Counted from the stretch's first letter, positions 1 through 9,471 are shown. The stretch is 64,000 nucleotides of DNA from Phenylobacterium kunshanense (GCF_003254525.1 NZ_QFYS01000004.1:62001-126000); one strand, 5' to 3'. The notes: generated by a model not told the origin, from the sequence alone. Made by a program: numbers and translations.

Positions 1-668
1 GCATGACCGAACTGTCGCCTCTGGGCACGATCGCCGCGCCCAACGCCGCCATCGCCGCCATGGACGCCGAGGCCCAGCTCAAGTCGAAGCTGAAGCAGGG
101 CCGTCCGCCGCTGGGCATCGAGATGAAGCTGACCGACGACGCCGGCGCCCGCCAGCCGCACGACGGGACCACCTTCGGCCGCCTCAAGGTCAAGGGGCCG
201 TTCGTGGTCGGCGAATACTTCAAGGGCGAGGGCGGCGAGGTCCTCGACGAGGACGGCTTCTTCGACACCGGCGATGTCGCCACGATCGACGAGCACGGCT
301 TCATGCAGATCACCGACCGGGCCAAGGACGTCATCAAGTCGGGCGGCGAGTGGATCAGCTCGATCGAGATCGAGAACATCGCCATGGGCCACCCGAAGGC
401 GGCCAACGCGGCGGTGATCGGCGCGGCGCACCCCAAATGGGACGAGCGGCCGGTCCTGCTGGTCAAGCTCCGCGAAGGCGAGACCGGCACGAAGGAAGAG
501 TTCCTGGCCTTCCTGGAAGGCAAGATCGCCAAGTGGTGGACGCCGGACGACGTGGTCTTCGTCGACGACATCCCGCTGGGCGCCACCGGCAAGATCGACA
601 AGAAGCTGATCCGTGAGCGGATGAAGGACTACGTCCTGCCCACCGCGAAGGAGAAGGCGACGGCGTGA
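1..668 (+). CDS. Acyl-CoA ligase (AMP-forming), C-terminal part, cut by window edge
   Basis: This is the last ~222 codons of an ANL-superfamily fatty acyl-CoA ligase, which activates fatty acids to acyl-AMP and then acyl-CoA in the cytoplasm. The true start lies left of the window; the ATG at position 3 is internal, because the reading frame opens on the conserved GMTE-type motif (MTELSP). Further on come the hinge-region motif FFDTGD, the [17 protein letters not shown] core that begins the mobile C-terminal lid, and the lid lysine in GATGKIDKK near the end. The order and spacing match medium/long-chain ligases of the AlkK/FadD type. It overlaps the next gene by four bases (GTGA), so the two are probably co-transcribed. 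Substrate length cannot be judged from this fragment. Confidence 0.9.
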   Translation, partial: MTELSPLGTIAAPNAAIAAMDAEAQLKSKLKQGRPPLGIEMKLTDDAGARQPHDGTTFGRLKVKGPFVVGEYFKGEGGEVLDEDGFFDTGDVATIDEHGFMQITDRAKDVIKSGGEWISSIEIENIAMGHPKAANAAVIGAAHPKWDERPVLLVKLREGETGTKEEFLAFLEGKIAKWWTPDDVVFVDDIPLGATGKIDKKLIRERMKDYVLPTAKEKATA

Positions 669-1183
669 TCCAGCTCGTCGAGGCGCTGCCGACGGACCAC
701 GACGCCATCATCGCGCTCACAAACCGCGCCTACCGCCAGGCCGAGGGCCAGACAGACTGGAAGGTCGAGGACCTGGTCGCCGGCCAGCGCATCGACGCCT
801 CGCTGCTGGCCGATGACCTGGCGCAGCCCGGCGCGGTGCTGCTGATCGCCCGGGACGCCGTGGGCGAGCACGTGGGCCACGTCCGCCTGGACGCCGGCGA
901 GGGCGGCGCCTGGTACCTCTCCATGCTGACGGTCCGTCCCGACCGCCAGGACGGGGGCCTTGGCCGGGCGGTGCTCGAGGCGGCGGAAGACTATGCCCGC
1001 GCACACGGCGCCCGACGCATGCAGATGTCGGTGCTGCACGCGCGGGAGGCGCTGATCGCCTGGTACGGCCGTCGCGGGTACGGGAAGACCGGAGAGACCA
1101 AGCCCTTTCCCTACGGCGACGCCCGCTTCGGCACGCCGACGCGGGAGGGGCTGTATTTCGAGGTGCTGGAGAAGGCGCTGTAG
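665..1183 (+). CDS. GNAT-family N-acetyltransferase
   Basis: A 172-residue single-domain GNAT protein, predicted to move an acetyl group from acetyl-CoA to an amine. The acetyl-CoA pyrophosphate-binding motif A is clear: the strand SMLTV is followed by RPDRQDGGLGR (Q95-D-G-G-L-G-R), then a helix, and a later YGRRGYGKTGE segment matches the usual GNAT C-terminal motif. The start is GTG at 665, inside the stop of the acyl-CoA ligase, so translational coupling is likely. There is no signal peptide. The substrate is unknown; being next to a ligase does not identify it. Confidence 0.85.
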   Translation: MIQLVEALPTDHDAIIALTNRAYRQAEGQTDWKVEDLVAGQRIDASLLADDLAQPGAVLLIARDAVGEHVGHVRLDAGEGGAWYLSMLTVRPDRQDGGLGRAVLEAAEDYARAHGARRMQMSVLHAREALIAWYGRRGYGKTGETKPFPYGDARFGTPTREGLYFEVLEKAL

Positions 1184-1205
1184 AGGGCGGCCTGTCCGCG
1201 CCGGC

Positions 1206-2099
1206 CTACGCCAGCGCGTAGACGCTGTCCGGGCCAGGCTCTCCGTCCGCCGTCAGCACGCCCTGGCGCACCAGGTGGATCATGCCCCCCAGCATCGATC
1301 GCGCCGCCGCCGGATGCAGGCGGGAGTCCACATCGGCGTAGAGCCGCGGGACCAGCTCGTTGATCCGCGCCGGCCCCGCCCTCAGCGCCTCCGTGATCTG
1401 GTCCAGCCGCTCCTGCCGGTGTTCGGCATAGGCGAGAATGAAGGCGTCGACCTCGCGGATCGGCGGGCCGTGCGTCGGCCACAACGCATCGAACCCGCGC
1501 GCGCGGATCGCCTCCAGGCTTTCCAGATAGTCGGTCATGTCGCCGTCGGGCGGCGTGATCACGGTGGTGGACCAGCCCATGATGTGGTCGCCCGAGAAGC
1601 AGGCGTTCTCCTCCGGCAGGGCGAAGCAGAGGTGATTGGACGTGTGGCCCGGCGTAGGGATCGCCTCGAGCGTCCAGCCCGGCCCCGAGATCGTCCCGCC
1701 GCCGCACAGCGACACATCGGGTTGGAACGACAGGTCGTGACCCGCCTCCATCTTCACCCCGCCGTCGTCCTCGTCGTGCGCGGCCACGGCGCAGCCGTAG
1801 ATCGTCGCGCCCGTGCGCGCCTTGAGCGGGCCCGCGAGCGGCGAGTGGTCGGAGTGGTGGTGGGTGATGACGATGTGCGTCACCCGCTCGCCCGCGACGG
1901 CCTCCAGGATCGCCTCCAGGTGCGCCGGATCGTCAGGCCCTGGGTCGATCACGGCCACCTCGCCCCGGCCGACGATGTAGGTCCCCGTCCCCTTGAAGGT
2001 GAAGGGGCCCGGGTTGTTGGCCGTCACCCGCCGGATCAGCGGCGAGACCTGGTCGCAGCGGCCGTACTCGATGTCGATGTCGCGGACGTAGGGGATCAT
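1206..2099 (-). CDS. MBL-fold metallo-hydrolase (LACTB2 / glyoxalase II-like)
   Basis: A 297-residue metallo-beta-lactamase-fold hydrolase. The metal-binding signature HxHxDH is H80-H81-H82-S83-D84-H85; further ligands are H152 (PGHTSNH), D171 (SGDHIMG) and H210 (WPTHGPP). The last ~50 residues look like the small C-terminal helical/winged domain seen in LACTB2-like members (RSMLGGMIHLVRQGVL). The enzyme should be cytoplasmic, with a dinuclear zinc site; the substrate is not evident. Its start overlaps the stop of the upstream DUF442 gene by four bases, giving a two-gene operon. That pairing recalls the Blh proteins, where a DUF442 domain and an MBL domain are fused, but this MBL domain resembles LACTB2 more than the ETHE1 persulfide dioxygenases. 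Confidence 0.85.
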   Translation of the reverse strand: MIPYVRDIDIEYGRCDQVSPLIRRVTANNPGPFTFKGTGTYIVGRGEVAVIDPGPDDPAHLEAILEAVAGERVTHIVITHHHSDHSPLAGPLKARTGATIYGCAVAAHDEDDGGVKMEAGHDLSFQPDVSLCGGGTISGPGWTLEAIPTPGHTSNHLCFALPEENACFSGDHIMGWSTTVITPPDGDMTDYLESLEAIRARGFDALWPTHGPPIREVDAFILAYAEHRQERLDQITEALRAGPARINELVPRLYADVDSRLHPAAARSMLGGMIHLVRQGVLTADGEPGPDSVYALA

Positions 2100-2506
2100 C
2101 CGAGCAGCACGCCCGAGAGGTCGTAGCCGGCCTGGCGTCCCAGGCTGACCAGCTCGCCTGGCGCGCGGGCGCCCGACTGCGACTGGACCAGCGACCAGGT
2201 GACGATCGAGCGGGTGCCCGATCGGCAGAAGGCCAGGACCGGCCCTTCGGCCTCGTCCAGGATCCGGCGGACCGCCTCCACCTGGTCGGGGCCGGGCCCG
2301 CCGACCACGGGGACATGGAAATAGGCCAGGCCCGCCGCCCGGGCCGCCGCCTCGATCTCGGCCCCGGCGGGCTGATCGGCGGCCTCGCCGTCGGGGCGGT
2401 TGTTGATGATCGTCCGGAAGCCGAGCCGGGCGGCCTCATCCACGTCGGCGAGGCTGATCTGGGGCGAGGTCGTAAAGTCGTCGGTGACGCGTCGGAAATC
2501 ACTCAT
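2096..2506 (-). CDS. TIGR01244/DUF442 family phosphatase-like / sulfurtransferase-like protein
   Basis: A 136-residue protein of the DUF442 (TIGR01244) family, a dual-specificity-phosphatase fold that also occurs as the N-terminal domain of Blh in the BigR-regulated sulfide-detoxification operon of rhizobia. The probable catalytic loop is LAFCRSGTRS with Cys94. The conserved NNRPDGE strand near residue 36 and YFHVPV near 62 are also family features. It lies first in an operon with the MBL-fold hydrolase (four-base overlap). Whether it acts as a rhodanese or a phosphatase cannot be told from sequence. The start ATG at 2506 has only a weak Shine-Dalgarno (CGGAG). Confidence 0.8.
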   Translation of the reverse strand: MSDFRRVTDDFTTSPQISLADVDEAARLGFRTIINNRPDGEAADQPAGAEIEAAARAAGLAYFHVPVVGGPGPDQVEAVRRILDEAEGPVLAFCRSGTRSIVTWSLVQSQSGARAPGELVSLGRQAGYDLSGVLLG

Positions 2507-2575
2507 GGCCGGCTCCGAACTGGGGGGAGGCGCATCATTGGCGCCTGGGGCTCGGACTGCAACGGTCAGCCTGGG

Positions 2576-3106
2576 CTATTCCACCCGGCGAACCCGGAAT
2601 GCGCCGCCCCCATCAATGCTCATCAGGAAACTGCCCATCGCCGCCTGGCGGATCTTCACCGGCATGCCGGCCTTCGGCGTGCGATGCAGCTCGCTGGCGT
2701 CGACCTGGGTCCAGACCGCGCCGTCCTTGAGCTTGACGACCCATTTGCCGGCCCCGTTCTGCCGCGCGCTGTCGACGACCCCGGTGACGTTGTCGAGTTC
2801 CTCCTTGGTCTCGCCCTTCTCGAACATGGAGATCGAGGGCAGGGCGAAGCCGAACGCCTGGCGGCGGACCTGGCGGGCCTGCTCGCGATCCACGATCACC
2901 ACATCGCCCTTGGCCTCGGCCTGGTCGAGCGCGGCGGCGGCCTGGTCGAAGCAGGCCAGGCGGCCGGCGTCGTCGGCCACCTTGCGGCAGTCCATCAGCT
3001 TCCGGACGGTCTCGGCCCGCGAGTCGGCCTTGGGCTGGGCGACCGCGCCGGACGCGGCGAAGCAAGCCAGGGCAAGGCAGACGGCAGGGGCGCGGCGAAT
3101 GTTCAT
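2576..3106 (-). CDS. Exported protein of unknown function
   Basis: A 176-residue protein with a clear Sec signal peptide: positively charged start (MNIRR), hydrophobic core, and probable cleavage after ASGAVA near residue 23. The mature part holds two cysteines near its start (MDCRKVADDAGRLACFDQA), a pattern common in small periplasmic proteins of alphaproteobacteria, then a basic/Gln-rich stretch and a beta-rich C-terminal half ending with FRVRRVE. I do not recognise a domain with certainty. It is transcribed away from the TonB-dependent receptor and stands alone. Confidence 0.7.
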   Translation of the reverse strand: MNIRRAPAVCLALACFAASGAVAQPKADSRAETVRKLMDCRKVADDAGRLACFDQAAAALDQAEAKGDVVIVDREQARQVRRQAFGFALPSISMFEKGETKEELDNVTGVVDSARQNGAGKWVVKLKDGAVWTQVDASELHRTPKAGMPVKIRQAAMGSFLMSIDGGGAFRVRRVE

Positions 3107-3469
3107 GAACGCGATTCCGGGCTGGACCTGCGACCATTAAGCGCCGCTCGCGCGGTCGCGCAACGACGCCCAGGCTGATTCCAAACCTTAACGATGGTCC
3201 CGCCGAGCGGCGGTCCACGCCTTTGGGCGGGCCTTCGCCGGTTAACCATTGTTGACGAAACCTTGCCTGGTTTCGGCGGGGGTGCGGCAATCTGTGACCA
3301 GAATGCGACAGGTGGGCGCCCGAAACATTGCCGACTGCTAATGTTCGTTGACCGCTCGACGGCCAGCCTCGTAACTCCGCCATAACCGGAGACCACCCGT
3401 CCCCGGGACCGATCTCTTTTTGTGGGGAGCGGCCGCCCCTTGAGGCAGGACCGCTGGAGGATCTAGACC
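3107..3469. promoter_or_regulatory. Divergent intergenic region upstream of the TonB-dependent receptor
   Basis: A 363-bp gene-free region between divergent genes. It contains a CtrA-like half site TTAACCAT followed by TGTTGAC around 3242-3256, directly followed by a short inverted repeat, GAAACC (3257-3262) and GGTTTC (3269-3274). A good Shine-Dalgarno GGAGG (3456-3460) lies nine bases before the GTG start of the receptor. I cannot assign a sigma70 promoter with confidence. Confidence 0.4.
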
Positions 3470-6400
3470 GTGAATTTCAAATCCATGCGGGAACGCCTTC
3501 TGGCGTCTTCCATGATCTGCGGCGCGGCTCTGCTGGGCGTCGCGGCGCCGGCGATGGCCCAGGAGGAAGTCTCCGAAGTCGTCGTCACCGGCACGCGCAT
3601 CCCGTCGCCGAACCTCGAGAGCGTCAGCCCGGTCACCGCGGTGAGCGCGGCTGAAATCAAGGCCACGGGCGTGACCCGGGTCGAAGACATGATCAACAGC
3701 CTGCCCCAAGCCTTCGCGGCCCAGGGCGCGGCGCTCTCCAACGGCTCCACCGGTACGGCCACCGTCAGCCTCCGCGGCCTCGGCGCGACCCGCACCCAGG
3801 TCCTGATCGACGGCCGTCGCCTGATGCCCGGCACGCCGAACACCTCGGGCGGCGCTCTGGCCGCCGACATCAACTTCATCCCCTCGGCCCTGATCCAGCG
3901 CGTTGACGTGCTGACGGGCGGCGCCTCGGCCGTGTACGGCGCCGACGCCGTGGGCGGCGTCGTGAACTTCATCATGATGCGCAACTTCGAAGGCGTGCGC
4001 GTCGACGCTCAGTACGGCCTGTACCAGCACGACAACGGCAACGACGTCGCCAGCATCGTCCAACGCGCGCAGGCCTCGTCCGCGAGCCCGGAATTCTACC
4101 AGCTGCCGAAGGACAACGTTCGCGACGGCGAAATGTCCCAGGTCACCCTCGTCATGGGTGTGAACTCGCCGGACGGTAAGGGCAATGTGACGGCTTACGC
4201 CGGCTACCGCCACGTCGAGCCGATCCTGCAGGGCAACCGCGACTACAGCGCCTGCTCGTTCTTCTCGGGTTCGCCCGACTTCGGCCAGTTCGGCTGCGGC
4301 GGCTCCGGCACGGCCTTCCCGGCCCGCGTTGGCAGCCAGGTGGTGGACGTGACCGGCCCGGGCAACACGTTCCGGACCCGCGTGGGCTCGCGCGACGTCT
4401 ACAACTACGGCCCGACCAACTACTATCAGCGTCCGGATGACCGCTACGTGCTGGGCGCCTTCGCCGAGTACGAGATCACCGACTGGGCCAAGGCCTACAT
4501 GGACGTCATGTACATGGACGACACGTCCACGTACCAGATCGCGCCGGGCGGCATCTTCGCCGGCACCTTCTCGATCAACTGCGCCAACCCGCTGCTGTCG
4601 ACTCAACAGCGTGGCCTGATGCCGGCGACCACCGCTTCGGGCGGCGGCACCTGCGCCACCAACCCGGCCGGCACCTTCACGGGGATCGTCTCGCGCCGGA
4701 ACGTCGAAGGCGGCGGCCGTCAGGGCAAGACCCAGCACCAGCAGTATCGCTACGTCGTGGGCCTGCGCGGCGACCTGAACGACAACTGGAACTACGACTT
4801 CGCGATGCAATACGGTCGCGTGTCGTTCAACCAGGTCCAGACGGGCTTCTTCCGCACCACCGCGATCCAGAACGCCCTGAACGTCGTGTCGGTGAACGGC
4901 GTGCCGACCTGCGCCTCCGTGGTCAACGGCTCGGACACCGCTTGCGTCCCCTACAACATCTTCTCGCTGGGCGGCGTGACGCAAGCCGCGCTCGACTACC
5001 TGGAAACCCCCTCCTCGCAGGCGGGTAACCTGTTCGAGCGCGTCGTGAACTTCTCGCTGGGCGGTGACCTCACCGAGTACGGCGTGAAGTCGCCGTGGGC
5101 CAACGATGGCGTTGGCGTGTCGATCGGCGCGGAATACCGTCGTGAGACCCTCGACTACGCCGCCGACTACGTGGCCGCGTCGGGTGCGCTGAACGGTTCG
5201 GGCGGCGCCTCGCCGCCGGTGAACGGCTCGTTCGACGTGTACGAAATGTTCGCCGAAAGCCGCATCCCGCTGGTGCAGGACGCCGCCTTCGCGAAGAACC
5301 TGACCCTCGAGCTGGCGTTCCGTTACTCGGACTACTCCTCGATCGGCACCACCGAGACCTACAAGATCGCCGGTGACTGGGAACCGATCGACGGCCTGCG
5401 CCTCCGTGGCGGCTACAACCGCGCCGTTCGCGCGCCGCACGTCCTCGAGCTGTTCAGCCCGCAGAACGTCGTGCTCGACGGCACGCAGGACCCCTGCGCC
5501 GGTCTGGCCGCCAGCGATCCGCTGGTCGCCCGCTGCGCCCAGGCGTTCGGCCTGACCACCGCTCAGGTCCTGGCCATCGAAGCCAACCCGGCCAACCAGT
5601 ACAACGGTCTGACCGGCGGCAACCCGAACCTGGATCCGGAAACGGCCGACACCTATACCCTCGGCTTCGTGTTCCAGCCCTCGTTCCTGCCGGGCTTCAA
5701 CGTGTCGGTCGACTACTTCGACATCAAGGTGAAGGACTTCATCTCGGGCATCGGCGCGGATACGATCATCAACCGCTGCGTCGACACCCTTGACCCGACC
5801 TTCTGCTCGCTGGTCAACCGCGATGCGAACGGCTCGATCTGGCTCGATCCGACCGGCTACGTGATCGACACGACCCTGAACACCGGTTCGCTGTCCACCA
5901 CCGGCTTCGACTTCAACCTCGGCTACCGCACCGATCTCGACGCCATCGGCCTCGAGAACATGGGCGGCATCAACGTCAACTTCGTGGGCACCTACCTCGA
6001 CACCCTGAAGGTCCAGAGCCTGCCGGGTGGCGACGCCTTCGATTGCGCCGGCTACTACGGCACGATCTGCTCGGTCTCGGGCGGCCTGACGGCTCCGAAC
6101 CCCGAGTGGCGCCACAAGGCCCGCCTGACCTGGACCACGCCGTTCACCTACGGCGAGTGGTTCAAGGACTTCTCGATGTCGCTGCAGTGGCGCCACATCA
6201 GCAAGGTGACGCTGGACGCCTACTCGAACGACGCGCAGCTCAACAATCCGGGCCTGCAGTACGAGTCGGACCGCACCCTCAAGGCGCGTGACTACTTCGA
6301 CCTGACGGCGTCCTGGACGATGCGCGACAACCTCAACTTCCGTGCAGGCGTGAACAACCTGTTCGACAAGGATCCGCCGCTGACGGGTTCGTCGAACTGC

Positions 6401-6490
6401 CCGACCGGGCCCTGCAACGGCAACACCTGGCCGCAAGTCTATGACGCCTTCGGCCGTTACTTCTTCATCGGCCTGACCGCCGACTTCTAA
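3470..6490 (+). CDS. TonB-dependent outer-membrane receptor
   Basis: A 1006-residue TonB-dependent transporter. The signal peptide (cleavage after APAMA, residue 30) is followed by a TonB box within SEVVVTGTRI (residues 35-44), then the plug domain with VSLRGLGATRTQVLIDGRR and ASAVYGADAVGGVVNFI, and a long beta-barrel with repeated aromatic-rich strands, NPNLDPETADTYTLGF and the terminal strand FFIGLTADF ending in Phe, as expected for BAM-inserted barrels. The length and the alternation of large extracellular loops match the Caulobacterales receptors used for oligosaccharides and other large substrates, but the ligand is unknown. The start is GTG with a well-placed GGAGG. Codon use is strongly biased (for example CTG, AAC, GGC), suggesting high expression. 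A strong terminator follows, so it is monocistronic. Confidence 0.95.
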   Translation: MNFKSMRERLLASSMICGAALLGVAAPAMAQEEVSEVVVTGTRIPSPNLESVSPVTAVSAAEIKATGVTRVEDMINSLPQAFAAQGAALSNGSTGTATVSLRGLGATRTQVLIDGRRLMPGTPNTSGGALAADINFIPSALIQRVDVLTGGASAVYGADAVGGVVNFIMMRNFEGVRVDAQYGLYQHDNGNDVASIVQRAQASSASPEFYQLPKDNVRDGEMSQVTLVMGVNSPDGKGNVTAYAGYRHVEPILQGNRDYSACSFFSGSPDFGQFGCGGSGTAFPARVGSQVVDVTGPGNTFRTRVGSRDVYNYGPTNYYQRPDDRYVLGAFAEYEITDWAKAYMDVMYMDDTSTYQIAPGGIFAGTFSINCANPLLSTQQRGLMPATTASGGGTCATNPAGTFTGIVSRRNVEGGGRQGKTQHQQYRYVVGLRGDLNDNWNYDFAMQYGRVSFNQVQTGFFRTTAIQNALNVVSVNGVPTCASVVNGSDTACVPYNIFSLGGVTQAALDYLETPSSQAGNLFERVVNFSLGGDLTEYGVKSPWANDGVGVSIGAEYRRETLDYAADYVAASGALNGSGGASPPVNGSFDVYEMFAESRIPLVQDAAFAKNLTLELAFRYSDYSSIGTTETYKIAGDWEPIDGLRLRGGYNRAVRAPHVLELFSPQNVVLDGTQDPCAGLAASDPLVARCAQAFGLTTAQVLAIEANPANQYNGLTGGNPNLDPETADTYTLGFVFQPSFLPGFNVSVDYFDIKVKDFISGIGADTIINRCVDTLDPTFCSLVNRDANGSIWLDPTGYVIDTTLNTGSLSTTGFDFNLGYRTDLDAIGLENMGGINVNFVGTYLDTLKVQSLPGGDAFDCAGYYGTICSVSGGLTAPNPEWRHKARLTWTTPFTYGEWFKDFSMSLQWRHISKVTLDAYSNDAQLNNPGLQYESDRTLKARDYFDLTASWTMRDNLNFRAGVNNLFDKDPPLTGSSNCPTGPCNGNTWPQVYDAFGRYFFIGLTADF

Positions 6491-6512
6491 GTCGACGACA
6501 GGACAAGAGATC

Positions 6513-6545
6513 GGGGCGGCGGAGCAATCCGCCGCCCCTTTTTCT
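6513..6545 (+). terminator. Rho-independent terminator of the TonB-dependent receptor
   Basis: A perfect 11-bp GC-rich stem (6513-6523 pairs with 6528-6538) closed by a GCAA tetraloop and followed by TTTTTC. It lies 22 bases after the receptor stop codon and separates it from the convergent methyltransferase gene. Confidence 0.9.
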
Positions 6546-6593
6546 TGGGCGAGTTGAAGAGGTCCGAGGGCGGTCGCGGCGGGCCGAGGAGGC

Positions 6594-7556
6594 TCAGTCC
6601 CGGATCAGGTCGACGCGCCAGGCCACCAGGGCGCCCCGCGCATCGGTCTCACCCCCGGACTCCAGGGGCCGCAAGCCCTTCCGCACGGCGCGGTCGAGGA
6701 AGGCATCGAGGCCCGGCCGATCCAGGGCCGCCTTCATCTGGCTCCGGTGGCGCTGACGCCAGGCGGCCACGCCGGCCTCGAAGACGTCGAGGCGGGCCAA
6801 CGCGCTTCGCGGTTCGTAGCGTGCGACGCCTCTGGCCAGATCCGCCAGGTAGTCGAGGTGGTAGCGGACGGGGTCATAAGCCGCGTCATCGACGATCTTG
6901 GCCGCCGCCTTCTGTACGGCCTCCCGAAGGGCTTGCTCCTGCGCGGAGAGAACGTCACGGGGCGAGCGCCGCATATGGGCGTTGAAAGCCCGGCGCGCCT
7001 TCTGGATCAAGGCGTCGTCCGGCATGACCCGGTCGTGCGCCGCGGACTGCGCGGCCGTCGATTGGCTGACGGCGCTTTCCGTGCTGTGCACCAGCAGCCG
7101 CGCCCGTCCGCCGGACTTCAGAACCCGCGCGAGCTCGCCGAGCGCCAGGCGGGTGTCCGCATACTCGATCCCGAACTGCGACGCCGCCCCGTCGAAGGAT
7201 GCGTCGTCAAAGGGCAGGCGTTCCAATGCGACGCCGCCTATCAGCCTCAGGCCGGGCGCGACGTCACCGCCGCTGGGCCCTAGGTCGGCATAGTCGACGC
7301 CGACCACGTCGAAGCCCTTGTCCGTCGCCGCGCCCACCTCATGCGCGAGCCTCGCCACCTGGCCACCGCCCGTCGCCAGGTCGATCAGACGCGCGCCCGC
7401 ATCGAACGATCCGAAGAACGCCCGCCAGCTGGCGCCGGGATCGAAGACGATCTCGCCCCCCTCGGTCCCGATGGTCATGATCTCGGTCCGGCCGCTTTGC
7501 CAGTACTCGCTCCAGTGCCAGCCCGGGCGGCGACCGGTGTTCGTGGTGCGGCTCAT
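6594..7556 (-). CDS. Class I SAM-dependent methyltransferase
   Basis: A protein of about 320 residues starting at the ATG at 7556, chosen because AGAGGA lies about five bases upstream; the open frame extends further but without initiation signals. The SAM-binding motif I is LIDLATGGGQVARLA (residues 57-71), followed by the acidic loop VVGVDYAD and a post-motif aromatic segment SQFGIEYAD, typical of UbiE/Methyltransf_11-like enzymes. The C-terminal third is helical. The acceptor substrate is unknown. It faces the TonB receptor gene and is divergent from the sulfotransferase pair. Confidence 0.8.
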   Translation of the reverse strand: MSRTTNTGRRPGWHWSEYWQSGRTEIMTIGTEGGEIVFDPGASWRAFFGSFDAGARLIDLATGGGQVARLAHEVGAATDKGFDVVGVDYADLGPSGGDVAPGLRLIGGVALERLPFDDASFDGAASQFGIEYADTRLALGELARVLKSGGRARLLVHSTESAVSQSTAAQSAAHDRVMPDDALIQKARRAFNAHMRRSPRDVLSAQEQALREAVQKAAAKIVDDAAYDPVRYHLDYLADLARGVARYEPRSALARLDVFEAGVAAWRQRHRSQMKAALDRPGLDAFLDRAVRKGLRPLESGGETDARGALVAWRVDLIRD

Positions 7557-7695
7557 GTGCATCCTCTGAAGCGGTCGCCGGTGCGAAGTGACGACTGAGG
7601 TACTGGAAGGCCGATCCAGCGCCAAGATCGACCGAGCGGCCGTGACGGCGCAGGGCGCCCCAGGTAACAAGAGACCAATCGCCAAGGAGCGCAGC

Positions 7696-9471
7696 TTGAC
7701 CACCTGGAACTTCGGACGGTTCAGCGTGACTGCCGCTGCGACGCCGGGGCCGCCGCCTGCCGCGCCTGCTCCCGCCGACGCCGCGCTCGCGGCCCATTGG
7801 GCGGCCGAGGGGCAGCGATTGCGGCTGGCAGGCGACGTCGCCGGGGCGGATCTGGCTCACGCTCGGGAAATGCGGGCGACGGTCTCCGCGCCCGACCTCG
7901 TAGCGGCCGCAGAGGCGCTGATCGCGGGCCAGCCCGCGGACGCGCACGCGCTGCTTCGCGAGGCCGTCGAGCATCGTCCGGCGGACGTATACGCCCTGTG
8001 GATGTTGGGCGACGTAGTCTCCCGAGGCGGGCGGAACGGCGAGGCGGAGACCCTGCTGCGCAGGTGCCTGGACCTGGCCCCGGGCTTCACGCCGGCCCGC
8101 TATGCGCTGGCCCTCGTCCTGACCTGGCGGGAGCGGCTGCCGGAAGCACTTTCGGAGGCCGACCGCCTGCTTACCGTCGAACCCGCCAACCCCATGTTCC
8201 TCCACCTGCGCGCCTCGTCGCTGCTGCGCCTGGGGGAGGAAGCCGCCGCGGCGCAGGCCTATGCGGCGGTGCTCGCGGTCCATCCGGACCAGCCGCTCAC
8301 CTGGATGAGCTATGGCCACGTGCTCAAGACCGTCGGGCGCACCGCCGAAGCCGTGGCCGCCTACCGTCGCGCCTTGGAGCTGGACCCGCGGCTCGGGGAG
8401 GCGTGGTGGAGCCTCGCGAACCTCAAGACGGTGCGTCTCGGGGAGGCGGACATCGCCGCAATGGCCGCGACCCTGGAAGGCGAGCTGGCCGAAGCCGACC
8501 GGCTGCAGCTCCATTTCGCCCTCGGCAAGGCCCTGGAGGACGCCGGCCGCCATGCGGAGGCGTTCCAGCGCTATGCGGACGGCGCGGCCATCCAGCGCCG
8601 GCGGCTGGACTACGCCCCCGAGGAGACCACCATCCAGATGCGCCGCGCCAAGGCGCTGATGGGAAAGACCTTCTTCGTCCTGCGGGCCGGCCAGGGGGAC
8701 CCGCGTCCGGACCCGATCTTCATCTTGGGCCTGCCCCGGTCGGGGTCGACGCTGGTGGAACAGATCCTCGCCAGCCACAGCCAGGTGGAGGGAACCCACG
8801 AGCTGCCCTATGTCCCGAACCTGGCGGCGCGCCTCGCCGGGCGGGCGCGGCGCGAGAGCGAGGGCGCCTATCCCGACATCCTGGCGGCGCTTTCGCCCGA
8901 CGAACTGGCGGCTCTCGGCGCGGAGTACCTGGAACGGGCGCGGGTTCACCGAAAGCTGGGCCGGCCGTTCTTCATCGACAAGCTGCCCAACAATTGGATT
9001 CACGCCGGTTTCATCCACCTGATCCTGCCCAACGCGAAGATCATCGACGCGCGCCGGCACCCGCTCGGTTGCTGCTTCTCGGCCTTCAAGCAGCATTTCG
9101 CCGTGGGCCAGCCCTTCAGCTACGACCTCGGCGATCTGGGCCGGTACTACCGCGACTACGTGGAACTGATGGCGCACTTCGACGAAATCCTGCCCGGCCG
9201 GATCCATCGGGTGATCTACGAGGAGATGGTGGCCGACCCCGAGGCGCAGACCCGCGCTCTGCTCACGCACTGCGGCCTGCCGTTCGAGGAGGCCTGCCTG
9301 CGCTTCTACGAGAACGACCGGGCGGTGCGGACCGCCAGTTCCGAGCAGGTGCGCCGGCCGATCTTCACCGACGCCGCCGACCACTGGCGCAACTACGAAC
9401 CGTGGCTCGGCCCCCTCAAAGCGGCGTTGGGGCCGGTTCTGTCGAGCTATCCGGCCGCCCCATCGTTCTAG
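7696..9471 (+). CDS. TPR-repeat sulfotransferase (first of tandem pair)
   Basis: About 591 residues: an N-terminal array of tetratricopeptide repeats (roughly residues 30-310) fused to a PAPS-dependent sulfotransferase domain. The 5'-phosphosulfate loop is FILGLPRSGSTLVEQIL (near residues 340-356) and the 3'-phosphate site is in ARRHPLGCCFSAFK (near 450). I place the start at TTG 7696 rather than the longer frame from 7588, because AAGGAG lies six bases upstream and the resulting N-terminus (LTTWNFGRFSV) aligns with that of the neighbouring paralogue (LSQWKVGQIKV). There is no signal peptide. Such TPR-sulfotransferase fusions are common in Caulobacterales; the acceptor is unknown and may be a protein or a glycan precursor. 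Confidence 0.85.
   Translation: MTTWNFGRFSVTAAATPGPPPAAPAPADAALAAHWAAEGQRLRLAGDVAGADLAHAREMRATVSAPDLVAAAEALIAGQPADAHALLREAVEHRPADVYALWMLGDVVSRGGRNGEAETLLRRCLDLAPGFTPARYALALVLTWRERLPEALSEADRLLTVEPANPMFLHLRASSLLRLGEEAAAAQAYAAVLAVHPDQPLTWMSYGHVLKTVGRTAEAVAAYRRALELDPRLGEAWWSLANLKTVRLGEADIAAMAATLEGELAEADRLQLHFALGKALEDAGRHAEAFQRYADGAAIQRRRLDYAPEETTIQMRRAKALMGKTFFVLRAGQGDPRPDPIFILGLPRSGSTLVEQILASHSQVEGTHELPYVPNLAARLAGRARRESEGAYPDILAALSPDELAALGAEYLERARVHRKLGRPFFIDKLPNNWIHAGFIHLILPNAKIIDARRHPLGCCFSAFKQHFAVGQPFSYDLGDLGRYYRDYVELMAHFDEILPGRIHRVIYEEMVADPEAQTRALLTHCGLPFEEACLRFYENDRAVRTASSEQVRRPIFTDAADHWRNYEPWLGPLKAALGPVLSSYPAAPSF

Noticed and set aside
3338..6436. A 1032-codon open frame antisense to the TonB-dependent receptor
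   Set aside because: Its product is Val/Arg/Ala/Gly-rich low-complexity sequence typical of antisense frames in high-GC codon-biased genes; the sense frame has a signal peptide, TonB box and barrel.
7339..9384. A 681-codon frame antisense to the first sulfotransferase
   Set aside because: No initiation signals or domains; it mirrors the biased third codon positions of the real gene.
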